NCBI RefSeq assembly: GCF_004340785.1
Contig: NZ_SLXS01000001.1
Location: 62,001 to 126,000 of the forward strand
DNA length: 64,000 nt
From: Tumebacillus sp. BK434
GTDB lineage: Bacteria > Bacillota > Bacilli > Tumebacillales > Tumebacillaceae
Direction of reading: 5' to 3'
In this document: positions 35,645-43,890 of the stretch, piece after piece
How the letters are laid out: each line of letters starts with the position of its first letter
Numbering within the stretch: the first letter of the stretch is position 1
Program-made: the position numbers and the translations under genes
Notes under the pieces: model-generated
Database searches by the model: none
Seen by the model: the letters and a program-made list of their open reading frames with translations, nothing else
What the model was told of the DNA's origin: nothing

Positions 35645-36424
35645 ATGGTGTTGGAGGATTGGTATCTGGAATATCACATCCACAAGGACAGGCCGGGTCT
35701 GCTCGGTGACATCGCCTCTCTGCTCGGGATGCTGTCGATCAACATCCTGACCGTGAACGGCGTCGAAAACAAAAACCGCGGTTTTCTGCTGCAGACAGAC
35801 GACCGTCAAAAGATCTCGGCTCTGCGCTCGATGCTGCGCAAAGTCGAAAATATCACCGTGACCGCCCTGCGCCAGCCGACGGTGATCGACCGTCTGGCCT
35901 TGCGCCATGGCATGTTCATCGAGCGAGAATCGAACGAAAATGTCAAAACGTATAAATTCACCCGTGCCCAACTTGGAATTCTTGTGGACTTTTTGGGGGA
36001 ATTACTAAAAAAAGAAGGAAATCAGGTGATCGGCATCAGAGGGATGCCGCGCGTCGGCAAAACGGAGTCGATCGTCGCCGCCAGCGTCTATGCCAACAAG
36101 CGATGGTCGTTCGTGTCCTCCACGCTCTTGCGCCAGACGATCCGCTATCGGCTGGAAGAGGATGAGCTGGCGACAGACAACATGGTCTACCTGATCGACG
36201 GCATCGTGTCGACATTGCGCTCCAACGAGCAGCACCACTCGCTCGTCCGCGAAATCATGCGGCTGCCGGCGCCGAAGGTGATTGAACACCCTGATATCTT
36301 TGTTCGGGAGACAGAGTTTGGCTGGGAGCATTTCGACCGGATTATCGAGCTGCGCAACTCGCCGGAAGAAGAGATCTCCTACCAGATGATTCAGACCGGA
36401 TTTTCATCCTTCGATATCAGTTAG
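35645..36424 (+). CDS. ymfK: YmfK-like protein (DUF3388)
   Basis: A 259-residue protein matching YmfK. Residues 1-75 look like an ACT-type regulatory domain (YHIHKDRPGLLGDIASLLGML), and about 133-142 form a P-loop-like GMPRVGKTES, followed by a segment with a possible Walker B (NMVYLIDGIV). This suggests ligand-sensing joined to nucleotide binding. In B. subtilis the gene also precedes rodZ (ymfM); function is unknown. The start is ambiguous among ATG 35645, GTG 35648 and TTG 35651 after AAAAGGGG. Confidence 0.8.
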   Translation: MVLEDWYLEYHIHKDRPGLLGDIASLLGMLSINILTVNGVENKNRGFLLQTDDRQKISALRSMLRKVENITVTALRQPTVIDRLALRHGMFIERESNENVKTYKFTRAQLGILVDFLGELLKKEGNQVIGIRGMPRVGKTESIVAASVYANKRWSFVSSTLLRQTIRYRLEEDELATDNMVYLIDGIVSTLRSNEQHHSLVREIMRLPAPKVIEHPDIFVRETEFGWEHFDRIIELRNSPEEEISYQMIQTGFSSFDIS

Positions 36425-36462
36425 CAAGGAAAGGGCAGCATAGTCTCGAAGGAGGTAACAAC

Positions 36463-37281
36463 GTGCAGGAACTCGGAGCTGAGCTCAAACGAATCCGCGA
36501 GGAAAAAGGCTATCAGCTGAATGATGTCCAGCAGGCGACCAAGATCCGCACCCGCTATCTCGAAGCGATCGAAGCGGGCGATCTGTCGGCAATGCCGGGT
36601 GTAGTCTATGTTCGCGGCTTTATCAAAAGCTATTGTGATTTCCTGGAGGTGGACGGCCAGGAGATGCTCGACCGCTACGGACTGTCTGCAGAGAAAAGCG
36701 ATGCGCAGGTCGAACCGGTGCGCGTCGCGCAAAAGAGCAGGAGCCTCGGCAAGCCCGCTTCGTTCAATCCGCGCCTGCTTCCGCAGGTGGCGATCGCCGT
36801 CGCGATCCTCGTGGCGCTGTCGGCTGCGTACGCCCTGTACGTGAACCGAGACGACCAGCAGCAGGTCAGCAACGAAAAGGCGGATGTCAAGACGGCTGAA
36901 CAGCAAAAGCCGCCAGCGAATCCGCAGACGCCCGCTACGACGCCGACCACTCCGCCGAAAGAGGAGCCGCCAAAGCAGACGACGGTGGTACAGCAGGTGC
37001 AAAAAGCCGGGACGCAGACCACCTATCAGGTATCCGGCACCAACGAAATGACGGTGGTGCTCGCCGCATCGAACGACTGCTGGATGCAAGTCACAGCAGA
37101 TGGCAAGGTGCTGGAGTCGGGCATCGTCAAAAAGGGTGAGACCCGCACCTGGAAGGCGAAACAAGCGATCTCGATGCAGACGGGGGCATCCAAGTACCTC
37201 ACCGTCAAAGTCAACGAGCAGCCGGTGCAGATCGAACAGATCCTCGGCGGCTATACGTTCTTGTTCAACCTGAAGTCGTAA
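36463..37281 (+). CDS. rodZ: Cell-shape/cytoskeleton protein RodZ
   Basis: A 272-residue bitopic membrane protein. An N-terminal HTH_25 domain (GAELKRIREEKGYQLNDVQQ, residues about 4-70) binds MreB in other bacteria; a membrane span covers about 105-128; a Pro/Thr/Gln-rich linker follows; and the C-terminal DUF4115 beta-domain lies outside the membrane. RodZ links the MreB cytoskeleton to wall synthesis. AAGGAGGT precedes the GTG. ymfK-rodZ-pgsA order is conserved, although here several genes separate rodZ from pgsA. Confidence 0.92.
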   Translation: MQELGAELKRIREEKGYQLNDVQQATKIRTRYLEAIEAGDLSAMPGVVYVRGFIKSYCDFLEVDGQEMLDRYGLSAEKSDAQVEPVRVAQKSRSLGKPASFNPRLLPQVAIAVAILVALSAAYALYVNRDDQQQVSNEKADVKTAEQQKPPANPQTPATTPTTPPKEEPPKQTTVVQQVQKAGTQTTYQVSGTNEMTVVLAASNDCWMQVTADGKVLESGIVKKGETRTWKAKQAISMQTGASKYLTVKVNEQPVQIEQILGGYTFLFNLKS

Positions 37282-37335
37282 CCAGACGAGTCCTTACAAA
37301 ACCGGAAAGGCAGAAGAAAAGGGGATTCGGCCGCA

Positions 37336-37704
37336 TCAGGATTCGTCCTCTCCGCCGTCATCGAGACGGGGAGGACGGCCTGTATTGCGCCCGGGCTTGA
37401 GGATGCCCATGCCGATCCCCAGCCGTTCTGTCTCCTCAGCGATCACGTCGAGCAGCTTGGTGAGCCCGTTGTCGTCGAGCGTCTTGAAGATCGTCAGCAG
37501 CGAATAAAATTCATCCCGCCCGGCCCGAACCTGCGGGTCATCGGCCAAAAACTCCAGCCACAGCGCACCCGGCATCTCCTCCCATGCCGCACCATAGGCT
37601 AACCGGTACAGATCGACCAGCGTAAACGGCACGCCGATCGCGTAAAAGTACACGCTGAGCTGATCGAGCGCACGGGCCAATTGCAAGTCTTCTTTTCCTT
37701 TCAT
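37336..37704 (-). CDS. Conserved small protein of unknown function, paralogue of 32605-32949
   Basis: A 122-residue soluble protein, paralogous to the gene at 32605-32949 through PFTLVDLYRLAYG, the W-L-x-x-L-x-DDP-x-V block, the TLDDNG segment and ETERLGIGM. It carries an extra charged C-terminal tail (PGRNTGRPPRLDDGGEDES). ATG 37704 is chosen from GGGAGG eight bases upstream; further upstream starts overlap that site. It follows the gene at 37710-38063 by five bases on the same strand, so the two form an operon. No known domain is recognised. Confidence 0.75.
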   Translation of the reverse strand: MKGKEDLQLARALDQLSVYFYAIGVPFTLVDLYRLAYGAAWEEMPGALWLEFLADDPQVRAGRDEFYSLLTIFKTLDDNGLTKLLDVIAEETERLGIGMGILKPGRNTGRPPRLDDGGEDES

Positions 37705-37709
37705 CCTCA

Positions 37710-38063
37710 TCACCTCCCACCCCAAAAATCCAGCAAAAACCGCTCTTGGCTTTCCGCATACAAGGTTGCCAGCAGAAAGCAGTGCCTGATTTCATATCCC
37801 CGCTCCACGTAGGTGATCTGAAAATCCAGACTGCTTTTTTCCTGTTGGATCACGCGCACGCCATGTCGTTTCAAGAGCCGCTTCGCGTCGCCAATCCGCT
37901 TGAGCAGGCCGGCATGGTACGCTTCCAGCCGTTCGACATAAGCCTTGCCCAGATGAAGCGCCAAGGCGCGGATTCTGCCGAGGTCTGCTTCGACATGCTG
38001 GCGGAGCAGATGGAGGATGAGGATTTCCTTTACCGTGGAGAGCGGATCAAATCCGTCGGTCAT
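37710..38063 (-). CDS. Small protein of unknown function, operon partner
   Basis: A 117-residue protein with a helical, Leu- and Arg-rich N-terminal half (KEILILHLLRQHVEADLGRIRALAL), probably a coiled coil, and a beta-like C-terminal half (LDFQITYVERGYEIRHCFL). GAGGAGG lies well placed before the ATG. It is divergent from yajQ and heads a two-gene operon with the paralogous family member at 37336-37704. I do not recognise the family. Confidence 0.7.
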   Translation of the reverse strand: MTDGFDPLSTVKEILILHLLRQHVEADLGRIRALALHLGKAYVERLEAYHAGLLKRIGDAKRLLKRHGVRVIQQEKSSLDFQITYVERGYEIRHCFLLATLYAESQERFLLDFWGGR

Positions 38064-38199
38064 CGCATCGGCCTCCTCAAAATCAGAACAAACGTTCCGG
38101 GAATATATGTTCGTATTCTAACACCGTGTTCGCCATTTTAAAAGCGCGAAGTCGAATTTTTGTTATGGGATTTTTTGGCGCTTAATGTGCGGCGCTTTG

Positions 38200-38208
38200 T
38201 GTTATAAT
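38200..38208 (+). promoter_or_regulatory. Extended -10 promoter for yajQ
   Basis: TGT followed by perfect TATAAT (38203-38208), 37 bases before the ATG; the -35 region is poor. Confidence 0.65.
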
Positions 38209-38245
38209 TGGGGAGATAGATTGTTGGGACAGGAGGTACCTACAG

Positions 38246-38737
38246 ATGGCGAAAGACGCGTCTTTTGACGTTGTGTCTAAAGTGGACATGCAAGAGCTGG
38301 ACAACGCAGTCAACCAAGCGAGCAAGGAGATGACCTCCCGCTTTGACTTTAAAGGCAGCAAGAGCTCGATCGAGTTGAAAGAGGAAGAGATCGTGCTCGC
38401 ATCTGATGATGAAGGCAAGCTGAGAAGCGTTGTTGACATCCTCGAAAGCAAGATCATCAAGCGCGGCATCTCGCTGAAGTCGCTCAACTACGGCAAGGTG
38501 GAGCCGGCTGCTGCCGGCACCGTGCGCCAGTCTGTCAAGATCAAGCAAGGCATCGATCAGGACAACGCGAAGAAGATCGTCAAGCTGATCAAGGACTCGA
38601 AGATCAAAGTTCAGGCGTCCGTTCAAGGCGATGCGGTTCGCGTCTCCGGCAAGAGCCGCGATGATCTGCAAGCGGTGATCCAACTGCTGAAAGAGGCGGA
38701 TGTTCCGGTCGACCTGCAGTTTAACAACTACCGCTAA
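38246..38737 (+). CDS. yajQ: YajQ family cyclic di-GMP-binding/nucleotide-binding protein
   Basis: A 163-residue protein of the YajQ family, full length. The N-terminal [20 protein letters not shown] block (in two parts), SRFDFKGS and the [21 protein letters not shown] segment are characteristic. The fold has two ferredoxin-like halves; members bind nucleic acids or nucleotides, and a Xanthomonas homologue binds cyclic di-GMP. A role in this organism is unknown, though an HD-GYP protein is encoded 7 kb upstream. GGAGGT precedes the ATG and a terminator ends it as a single gene. Confidence 0.93.
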   Translation: MAKDASFDVVSKVDMQELDNAVNQASKEMTSRFDFKGSKSSIELKEEEIVLASDDEGKLRSVVDILESKIIKRGISLKSLNYGKVEPAAAGTVRQSVKIKQGIDQDNAKKIVKLIKDSKIKVQASVQGDAVRVSGKSRDDLQAVIQLLKEADVPVDLQFNNYR

Positions 38738-38759
38738 CATCCGGCTTCAAACCGATGAG

Positions 38760-38798
38760 GAAGACTCTGCCCGCTGCGGAGTCTTCTTCCTTTACTTT
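38760..38798 (+). terminator. Intrinsic terminator after yajQ
   Basis: GAAGACTCTGC (38760-38770) pairs with GCGGAGTCTTC (38776-38786) with one wobble, five-base loop, T-rich tail. Confidence 0.8.
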
Positions 38799-38826
38799 TG
38801 ACACCATTTCCGCATTCGTTTATACT
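38798..38826 (+). promoter_or_regulatory. Near-consensus sigma-A promoter for rimO-pgsA
   Basis: Perfect TTGACA (38798-38803), 17-base spacer, TATACT (38821-38826), 47 bases before the rimO start. Confidence 0.85.
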
Positions 38827-38872
38827 TGAGTGCAGAATGCCAAGCTTCGCTTAGGCTCTGGAGGATAGGCTA

Positions 38873-40219
38873 GTGACACAGAAAACCATACAAAAAGTAC
38901 ACTTCGTGACGCTCGGTTGTGAAAAAAATCTCGTAGATTCGGAAGTCATGATGGGGATTGTCAAAGGCAAAGAGTATGAAATTGTCGACTCCCCGGATGA
39001 TGCAGATGTCGTTGTCGTCAACACTTGCGGCTTTATCGACAATGCCAAGGCTGAATCGGTCGAGACGATTCTGACCATGGCGCAATTGAAAGAAACACAC
39101 CATGTAAAATCTGTTCTGGTCGCCGGCTGCATGGCTCAGCGCTATCAGGATGAATTGATGACCGAAATTCCGGAGATTGACGGGATCGTCGGCACCCAGG
39201 ATCTGATCCGGATCGACGAGCTGATCGAAGAGGCGCAGACCGGCAACCGCCCGCGCTACTTCTCGGCGGAGAACCCGATCTACCTCTATGACGAATCCAC
39301 CCCGCGCGTGCATACGACAGGAGGCTCTTCTGCGTATATCAAGATCGCGGAAGGCTGCAACCACTCCTGCACGTTCTGCATCATTCCGAAGATGCGCGGC
39401 AAATTCCGCTCGCGTCCGATCGAGTCGATCGTCAGTGAAGCGGAGATGCTCGTCGCGCAAGGCGTGAAAGAGATCGTGCTGATCGCACAGGATTCGACCG
39501 ACTACGGCATCGACATCTATAAAAAGCGCCGTCTGAACGACCTGCTCGAAGCGTTGAACGGCGTGGAAGGCCTCGAATGGATCCGCTTGCACTATGCGTA
39601 TCCGGGCTTCTTCACCGATGAAGTGATCGATGCGATGGCGCGCCTCGACAAAGTGGCGAAATACATCGACATGCCGCTTCAGCATTCGGAGAACCACATT
39701 CTGAAAGCGATGCAGCGTCCGGGCCACCAGGCCGGCGTCAAGAAACTGGTGCAAAAGATCCGCGACCGCGTGCCGAACGTGGCGCTGCGCACTTCGTTTA
39801 TCGTCGGCTTCCCGGGCGAGACGGACGAAGATTTTGAGAACCTCTGCAACTTCGTGCGCGAAGTCGCATTTGACCATATCGGCGTCTTTACCTACTCGCC
39901 GGAAGAGGGTACGCCGTCTGCCGAATTCGGTGCGCAGGTGCCGGATGATCTCAAAGAGCGCCGCTCGAACATCCTGATGGAAGTGGCCCGCGAAGTGGCT
40001 GCCGAGCGCCAGGCCCGCCATGTCGGCACCGTGCTCGACGTGTTGGTTGAGAAGTATGATGAAGAAGACGAAACGATTCGTGTGGGACGAACGCAGTACG
40101 ATGCGAAAGACATCGACGGTATGGTCTTCGTTGCCAACAGCGATGCCAACGTCGGCGACATGATCAAAGTCCGCATCACCCATGCGTACGATTTCGACCT
40201 CTCGGGGGAGGCGGTCTAA
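38873..40219 (+). CDS. rimO: Ribosomal protein S12 methylthiotransferase RimO
   Basis: A 448-residue radical-SAM methylthiotransferase that modifies the conserved aspartate of ribosomal protein S12. The UPF0004 domain has its three cluster cysteines (VTLGCEKN, VVNTCGF, VAGCMAQ). The radical SAM motif is CNHSCTFC (C162, C166, C169), and a TRAM domain closes the protein. LGCEKNLVDSE distinguishes RimO from the tRNA enzyme MiaB. GTG 38873 follows GGAGG. The pgsA ATG directly follows its stop codon. Confidence 0.95.
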   Translation: MTQKTIQKVHFVTLGCEKNLVDSEVMMGIVKGKEYEIVDSPDDADVVVVNTCGFIDNAKAESVETILTMAQLKETHHVKSVLVAGCMAQRYQDELMTEIPEIDGIVGTQDLIRIDELIEEAQTGNRPRYFSAENPIYLYDESTPRVHTTGGSSAYIKIAEGCNHSCTFCIIPKMRGKFRSRPIESIVSEAEMLVAQGVKEIVLIAQDSTDYGIDIYKKRRLNDLLEALNGVEGLEWIRLHYAYPGFFTDEVIDAMARLDKVAKYIDMPLQHSENHILKAMQRPGHQAGVKKLVQKIRDRVPNVALRTSFIVGFPGETDEDFENLCNFVREVAFDHIGVFTYSPEEGTPSAEFGAQVPDDLKERRSNILMEVAREVAAERQARHVGTVLDVLVEKYDEEDETIRVGRTQYDAKDIDGMVFVANSDANVGDMIKVRITHAYDFDLSGEAV

Positions 40220-40798
40220 ATGAAATTCAATCTGGCTAACCGCATAACATTAGTCAGGATTTCATTGGTACCGATCGTCATGTTTTTCCTCTTGGTGCGA
40301 CTTGATTTGGGGAAATTTACGTTGTTCGGTCATACAGCCTCATGGTCTGACATGATCGCCGCGCTGATCTTTATCATCGCGGCGGTCACGGACGGCCTTG
40401 ACGGCTACATCGCGCGCAGCCGCAAAATGATTACAGATTTCGGCAAGTTTCTCGATCCGCTCGCCGACAAGCTGCTGGTCTCCGCCGTGCTGATCTCGCT
40501 CGTCGAACTGGATCGTCTCGACGCGTGGGTGGCGATTATCATCATCTCCCGCGAATTCGCTGTGACCGGCCTGCGCCTCGTCGCGGCGGCGAACGGCACG
40601 GTGATCGCCGCTTCCAAGCTGGCGAAATGGAAGACGACTTTTCAGATCGTCGCCATCGTCGCGTTGATCCTCAACAATTTCCCGTTCTCCACGCTCGACA
40701 TCCGCTTCGATCTGTGGATGGTCTGGGCGATGGTCGTCATCACCGTCTGGTCGGGTGTTGACTATTTTGTGAAAAACAAACAAGCGATACAAGAATGA
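40220..40798 (+). CDS. pgsA: CDP-diacylglycerol--glycerol-3-phosphate 3-phosphatidyltransferase
   Basis: A 192-residue membrane enzyme that makes phosphatidylglycerophosphate, the committed step to phosphatidylglycerol and cardiolipin. The CDP-alcohol phosphatidyltransferase signature is complete: DGLDGYIARSRKMITDFGKFLDPLADK read as D-G-x2-G-x2-AR then G-x3-D-x3-D. Several hydrophobic segments surround it. The start immediately follows the rimO stop, with GGGGGAGG inside the end of rimO. cinA follows 82 bases later. Confidence 0.95.
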   Translation: MKFNLANRITLVRISLVPIVMFFLLVRLDLGKFTLFGHTASWSDMIAALIFIIAAVTDGLDGYIARSRKMITDFGKFLDPLADKLLVSAVLISLVELDRLDAWVAIIIISREFAVTGLRLVAAANGTVIAASKLAKWKTTFQIVAIVALILNNFPFSTLDIRFDLWMVWAMVVITVWSGVDYFVKNKQAIQE

Positions 40799-40880
40799 TG
40801 CGTGTACGGTAGCCGAGTGGAATTATCCCTTGGCTACTTTGTTTCTTTCCTAATCATCGAATCGGAAGGGCTGAGACTTG

Positions 40881-42134
40881 ATGAGAGCTGAGATTCTTGC
40901 GGTCGGCACCGAGCTTTTGATGGGTCAGATCGCCAACACCAACGCGCAATACCTGTCGCAGCGCCTGGCGGAGATCGGCGTCGGCGTCTACCACCACACC
41001 GTGGTCGGTGACAACTTCGACCGCGCCGTGCAAGCGCTGCAAACGGCAAAGGAACGCGGGGCGAACGTGGTGATTTTAACGGGCGGCCTCGGGCCGACGG
41101 AAGACGATCTGACACGGGAAGTCGTCGCTTCATTTGTCGGCAGAAGTCTGAAATTGTCAAACGAAATAGTAGAATATATTCGCAGCTTTTATACATATCG
41201 TGGACTTGAGATGCCCGAAAACAACAAACAGCAGGCGATGGTGATCGAGGGCGCGGAAGTGCTGCACAATCCGCGGGGCACGGCGCCCGGCATGTACCTT
41301 AAGCAGGACGGTGTGCACTTCTTCCTGCTGCCGGGCCCGCCGACCGAGATGCGCCCGATGTACGAAGAGCAGGTGCAGGCGATTCTCAAGCGTCTGCAAG
41401 GGGCGGCGTCGCTCGTCTTCGCCTCCCGCTTCCTGCGCATCTTCGGCCTTGGCGAATCGGCGATGGAAGAGCAGATCCGCGACATCATCCAGAACCAGTC
41501 CAATCCGACGGTGGCGCCGTATGCTTCGGAAGGGGAAGTGAAGATCCGCCTGACTGCCAGCGCCGCCGCGGAAGCGGAGGCGCTGGCCCTGATCCTGCCG
41601 GTGGAAACGGCGATCCGCGAGCGCATCGGCCGCTTTATCTACGGGATCGATGACGAGTCGCTGGAAGTGAAGGCGGGGCAGCTCTTGCAAGCGGCCGGGC
41701 AGACCTTTGGCACGGCGGAAAGCTGCACGGGTGGTCTGATCGGCAAGATGATGACCGATCTGCCGGGCAGTTCGGCGTATTATTACGGCGGTGTGGTCTC
41801 GTACCACAACGACGTGAAACAGCATGTGCTCGGCGTGGAAGAAGCGGTGCTGAAGCAGCATGGCGCCGTCTCGGCCGAATGCGCGGTGGAGATGGCAGAC
41901 GGCGCGAGACGCCTGCTCGGCACCGACTGGGCCCTATCGGTGACAGGCATCGCCGGCCCCGGCGGCGGATCGGAGGAGAAACCGGTCGGGCTGGTCTACA
42001 TCGCCGTCGCCGGTCCGGACGGCACAACCGTCAAGCAACACCAATGGAAACACGGGGATCGCACGCAGATCCGTTTGCGGGCTGCCAAAACGGCGCTCTA
42101 CAGCTTGATCCAACGTCTCCAGAACGAAAGGTGA
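40881..42134 (+). CDS. cinA: CinA family competence/damage-inducible protein
   Basis: A 417-residue two-domain protein: an N-terminal MoCF/COG1058 domain (AEILAVGTELLMGQ, later LTGGLGPTEDDLTRE) active as ADP-ribose pyrophosphatase in homologues, and a C-terminal nicotinamide-mononucleotide deamidase-like domain (GTAESCTGGLIGKM, GGVVSYHNDVK). Both catalytic regions look intact. It probably salvages pyridine nucleotides. In Gram-positive bacteria it is commonly near recA, as here, with a helicase gene between. ATG 40881 is preferred to TTG 40878 for spacing from GGAAGGG. Confidence 0.93.
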   Translation: MRAEILAVGTELLMGQIANTNAQYLSQRLAEIGVGVYHHTVVGDNFDRAVQALQTAKERGANVVILTGGLGPTEDDLTREVVASFVGRSLKLSNEIVEYIRSFYTYRGLEMPENNKQQAMVIEGAEVLHNPRGTAPGMYLKQDGVHFFLLPGPPTEMRPMYEEQVQAILKRLQGAASLVFASRFLRIFGLGESAMEEQIRDIIQNQSNPTVAPYASEGEVKIRLTASAAAEAEALALILPVETAIRERIGRFIYGIDDESLEVKAGQLLQAAGQTFGTAESCTGGLIGKMMTDLPGSSAYYYGGVVSYHNDVKQHVLGVEEAVLKQHGAVSAECAVEMADGARRLLGTDWALSVTGIAGPGGGSEEKPVGLVYIAVAGPDGTTVKQHQWKHGDRTQIRLRAAKTALYSLIQRLQNER

Positions 42135-42144
42135 TCATACGCAT

Positions 42145-43725
42145 ATGACGACATTTTTGGAACTGAACCTTGGCAAGAAGATTCAACAGGCGATCAGCGA
42201 CATGGGCTTCGAGGAGCCGTCACCGATCCAGGCGCAGTGCATTCCGGTCGTGTTGACCGGCAGCGACGTGATCGGTCAGGCGCAGACCGGCACGGGCAAG
42301 ACGGCGGCGTTTGGCATCCCCCTGCTGGAGATGGCAGGTCCGAGCAAGCACGTGCAGGCGCTGATCCTGACCCCGACCCGGGAACTGGCGATCCAAGTGG
42401 CGGGCGAGCTGCGCAAGATCGCCAAATACAAGCGCACCCGCACGTTGCCGATCTACGGCGGACAGTCGATCGGCTCGCAGATCCGCGCGCTGCAGCAAGG
42501 CGTGCAGATCGTCATCGGCACGCCGGGCCGGATTCTCGACCACCTGCGCCGCGGCACGCTCAAGCTCGACAAGTTGAAGACGCTGGTGCTCGACGAAGCG
42601 GATGAAATGCTCGACATGGGCTTTATCGAGGATATCGAAGCGATCTTGAAAGAGACGCCCTCCGAACGTCAGACGCTGCTCTTCTCGGCGACGATGCCGC
42701 CGGAGGTGAAGAGCCTCTCCAAGCGCTACATGACCGATCCGCAGAACGTGACGATCAACCGCGGCGATGTGACCGTGCCGCTGATCGAGCAGGTCTACTA
42801 CAAAGTGCTGGAGCGCACGAAGCTGGAAAGCCTCTCGCGGATCATCGACTCCGAAGAGGTGGAGCTCGGCATCATCTTCTGCCGCACCAAGCGCGGCGTC
42901 GATGAGTTGACCGACGCGTTGATGAGCCGGGGCTACCTGGCCGACGGGCTGCACGGCGACCTGTCGCAGGCGCAGCGCGACCGCGTGATGCGCAAGTTCC
43001 GCCACACCGAGATCGAGCTGCTGGTGGCGACAGACGTGGCAGCGCGGGGGATCGACGTGGAGAACGTGACGCACGTCATCAACTTCGACATCCCGCAGGA
43101 CCCGGAGTCGTACGTGCACCGCATCGGCCGCACCGGGCGCGCCGGCAAGCGCGGCCTCGCGTTGACGCTGGTCACGCCGCCCGAGTTCAAACTGCTCAAG
43201 CAGATCGAGAAGGAGACCAAGGCGAAGCTGGTCGCCAAAGAGGTTCCGACGCTCGCCGACGTGGCGGAGCGGCAGACGGAGATCTGGCGCGATCGTCTCG
43301 TGCGCACGATGCAGGACGGCAAGCTGGCGACCTACCGCGCGATCCTCTCCGGTCTGGTCGACGAGTTCGATCCGCTCGATCTGGCGGCGGCCGCCTTGAA
43401 GCTGGCCAGCGGCGAGGACTTCGAAGCGCAGGAGGCAGATTACAACTTTGGCGAGACGGGCGGAGCGCCGGGGATGGTGCGCTTCTTCCTGAACATCGGC
43501 CGCAGCGCGAAGATCGGCCCGAGCGACCTCGTCAAACACATCTCCGAAGAGGCGGGCATCCCCGGCGGTGCGATCGGCAAGATCGACATCTTCGAGAAGT
43601 TCACTTTCGTCGAAGTGCAGGAGGAGTCGGCGCCGTTCGTGTTCGAGGCGCTGCGCAAGTCCCGCATCAACGGCTCCCGCATCAATCTCGAACCGGCGCG
43701 TCCGCGCGAACGCCAGCGCCGCTAG
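42145..43725 (+). CDS. DEAD-box ATP-dependent RNA helicase with DbpA-type RNA-binding domain
   Basis: A 526-residue helicase. Core motifs are intact: Q-motif region PSPIQAQ, AQTGTGKTAA, PTRELA, LVLDEADEMLDMG, FSATMP and HRIGRTGRAG. Residues about 430-515 form a C-terminal DbpA/CsdA-type RRM (MVRFFLNIGRSAKIGPSDLV, KIDIFEKFTFVEV), which in B. subtilis DeaD/YxiN binds a 23S rRNA hairpin. This suggests 50S assembly or mRNA unwinding. The gene lies between cinA and recA, an unusual position compared with B. subtilis, and ends at a terminator directly ahead of the recA promoter. Confidence 0.92.
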   Translation: MTTFLELNLGKKIQQAISDMGFEEPSPIQAQCIPVVLTGSDVIGQAQTGTGKTAAFGIPLLEMAGPSKHVQALILTPTRELAIQVAGELRKIAKYKRTRTLPIYGGQSIGSQIRALQQGVQIVIGTPGRILDHLRRGTLKLDKLKTLVLDEADEMLDMGFIEDIEAILKETPSERQTLLFSATMPPEVKSLSKRYMTDPQNVTINRGDVTVPLIEQVYYKVLERTKLESLSRIIDSEEVELGIIFCRTKRGVDELTDALMSRGYLADGLHGDLSQAQRDRVMRKFRHTEIELLVATDVAARGIDVENVTHVINFDIPQDPESYVHRIGRTGRAGKRGLALTLVTPPEFKLLKQIEKETKAKLVAKEVPTLADVAERQTEIWRDRLVRTMQDGKLATYRAILSGLVDEFDPLDLAAAALKLASGEDFEAQEADYNFGETGGAPGMVRFFLNIGRSAKIGPSDLVKHISEEAGIPGGAIGKIDIFEKFTFVEVQEESAPFVFEALRKSRINGSRINLEPARPRERQRR

Positions 43726-43731
43726 CCCTCG

Positions 43732-43763
43732 AACAGTCCCTGCTCATGCAGGGGCTGTTTTTT
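43732..43763 (+). terminator. Intrinsic terminator before recA
   Basis: AACAGTCCCTGC (43732-43743) pairs with GCAGGGGCTGTT (43748-43759) with one wobble, four-base loop, T-run to 43763. Confidence 0.88.
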
Positions 43764-43774
43764 GAAAAAAGAGG

Positions 43775-43788
43775 AGAACAAACGTTTG
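43775..43788 (+). promoter_or_regulatory. LexA/DinR (SOS) box on recA
   Basis: AGAACAAACGTTTG matches the Bacillus LexA consensus CGAAC-N4-GTTYC at all but the two outer bases and contains the perfect palindrome CAAACGTTTG. It overlaps the recA -35 element, so LexA binding would block transcription. Confidence 0.8.
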
Positions 43789-43814
43789 CTTTTTCTCTCC
43801 AGATGAAGTACAAT
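43786..43814 (+). promoter_or_regulatory. Sigma-A promoter of recA
   Basis: TTGCTT (43786-43791) and TACAAT (43809-43814) with 17-base spacing, 76 bases upstream of the start codon. Confidence 0.75.
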
Positions 43815-43890
43815 AAAAGCAGGGATTGAGGAAACGAACGCGAATCTAATGAAGATTCGTGAGAGGAATAGAATAAGGGGAGTGTAACCA

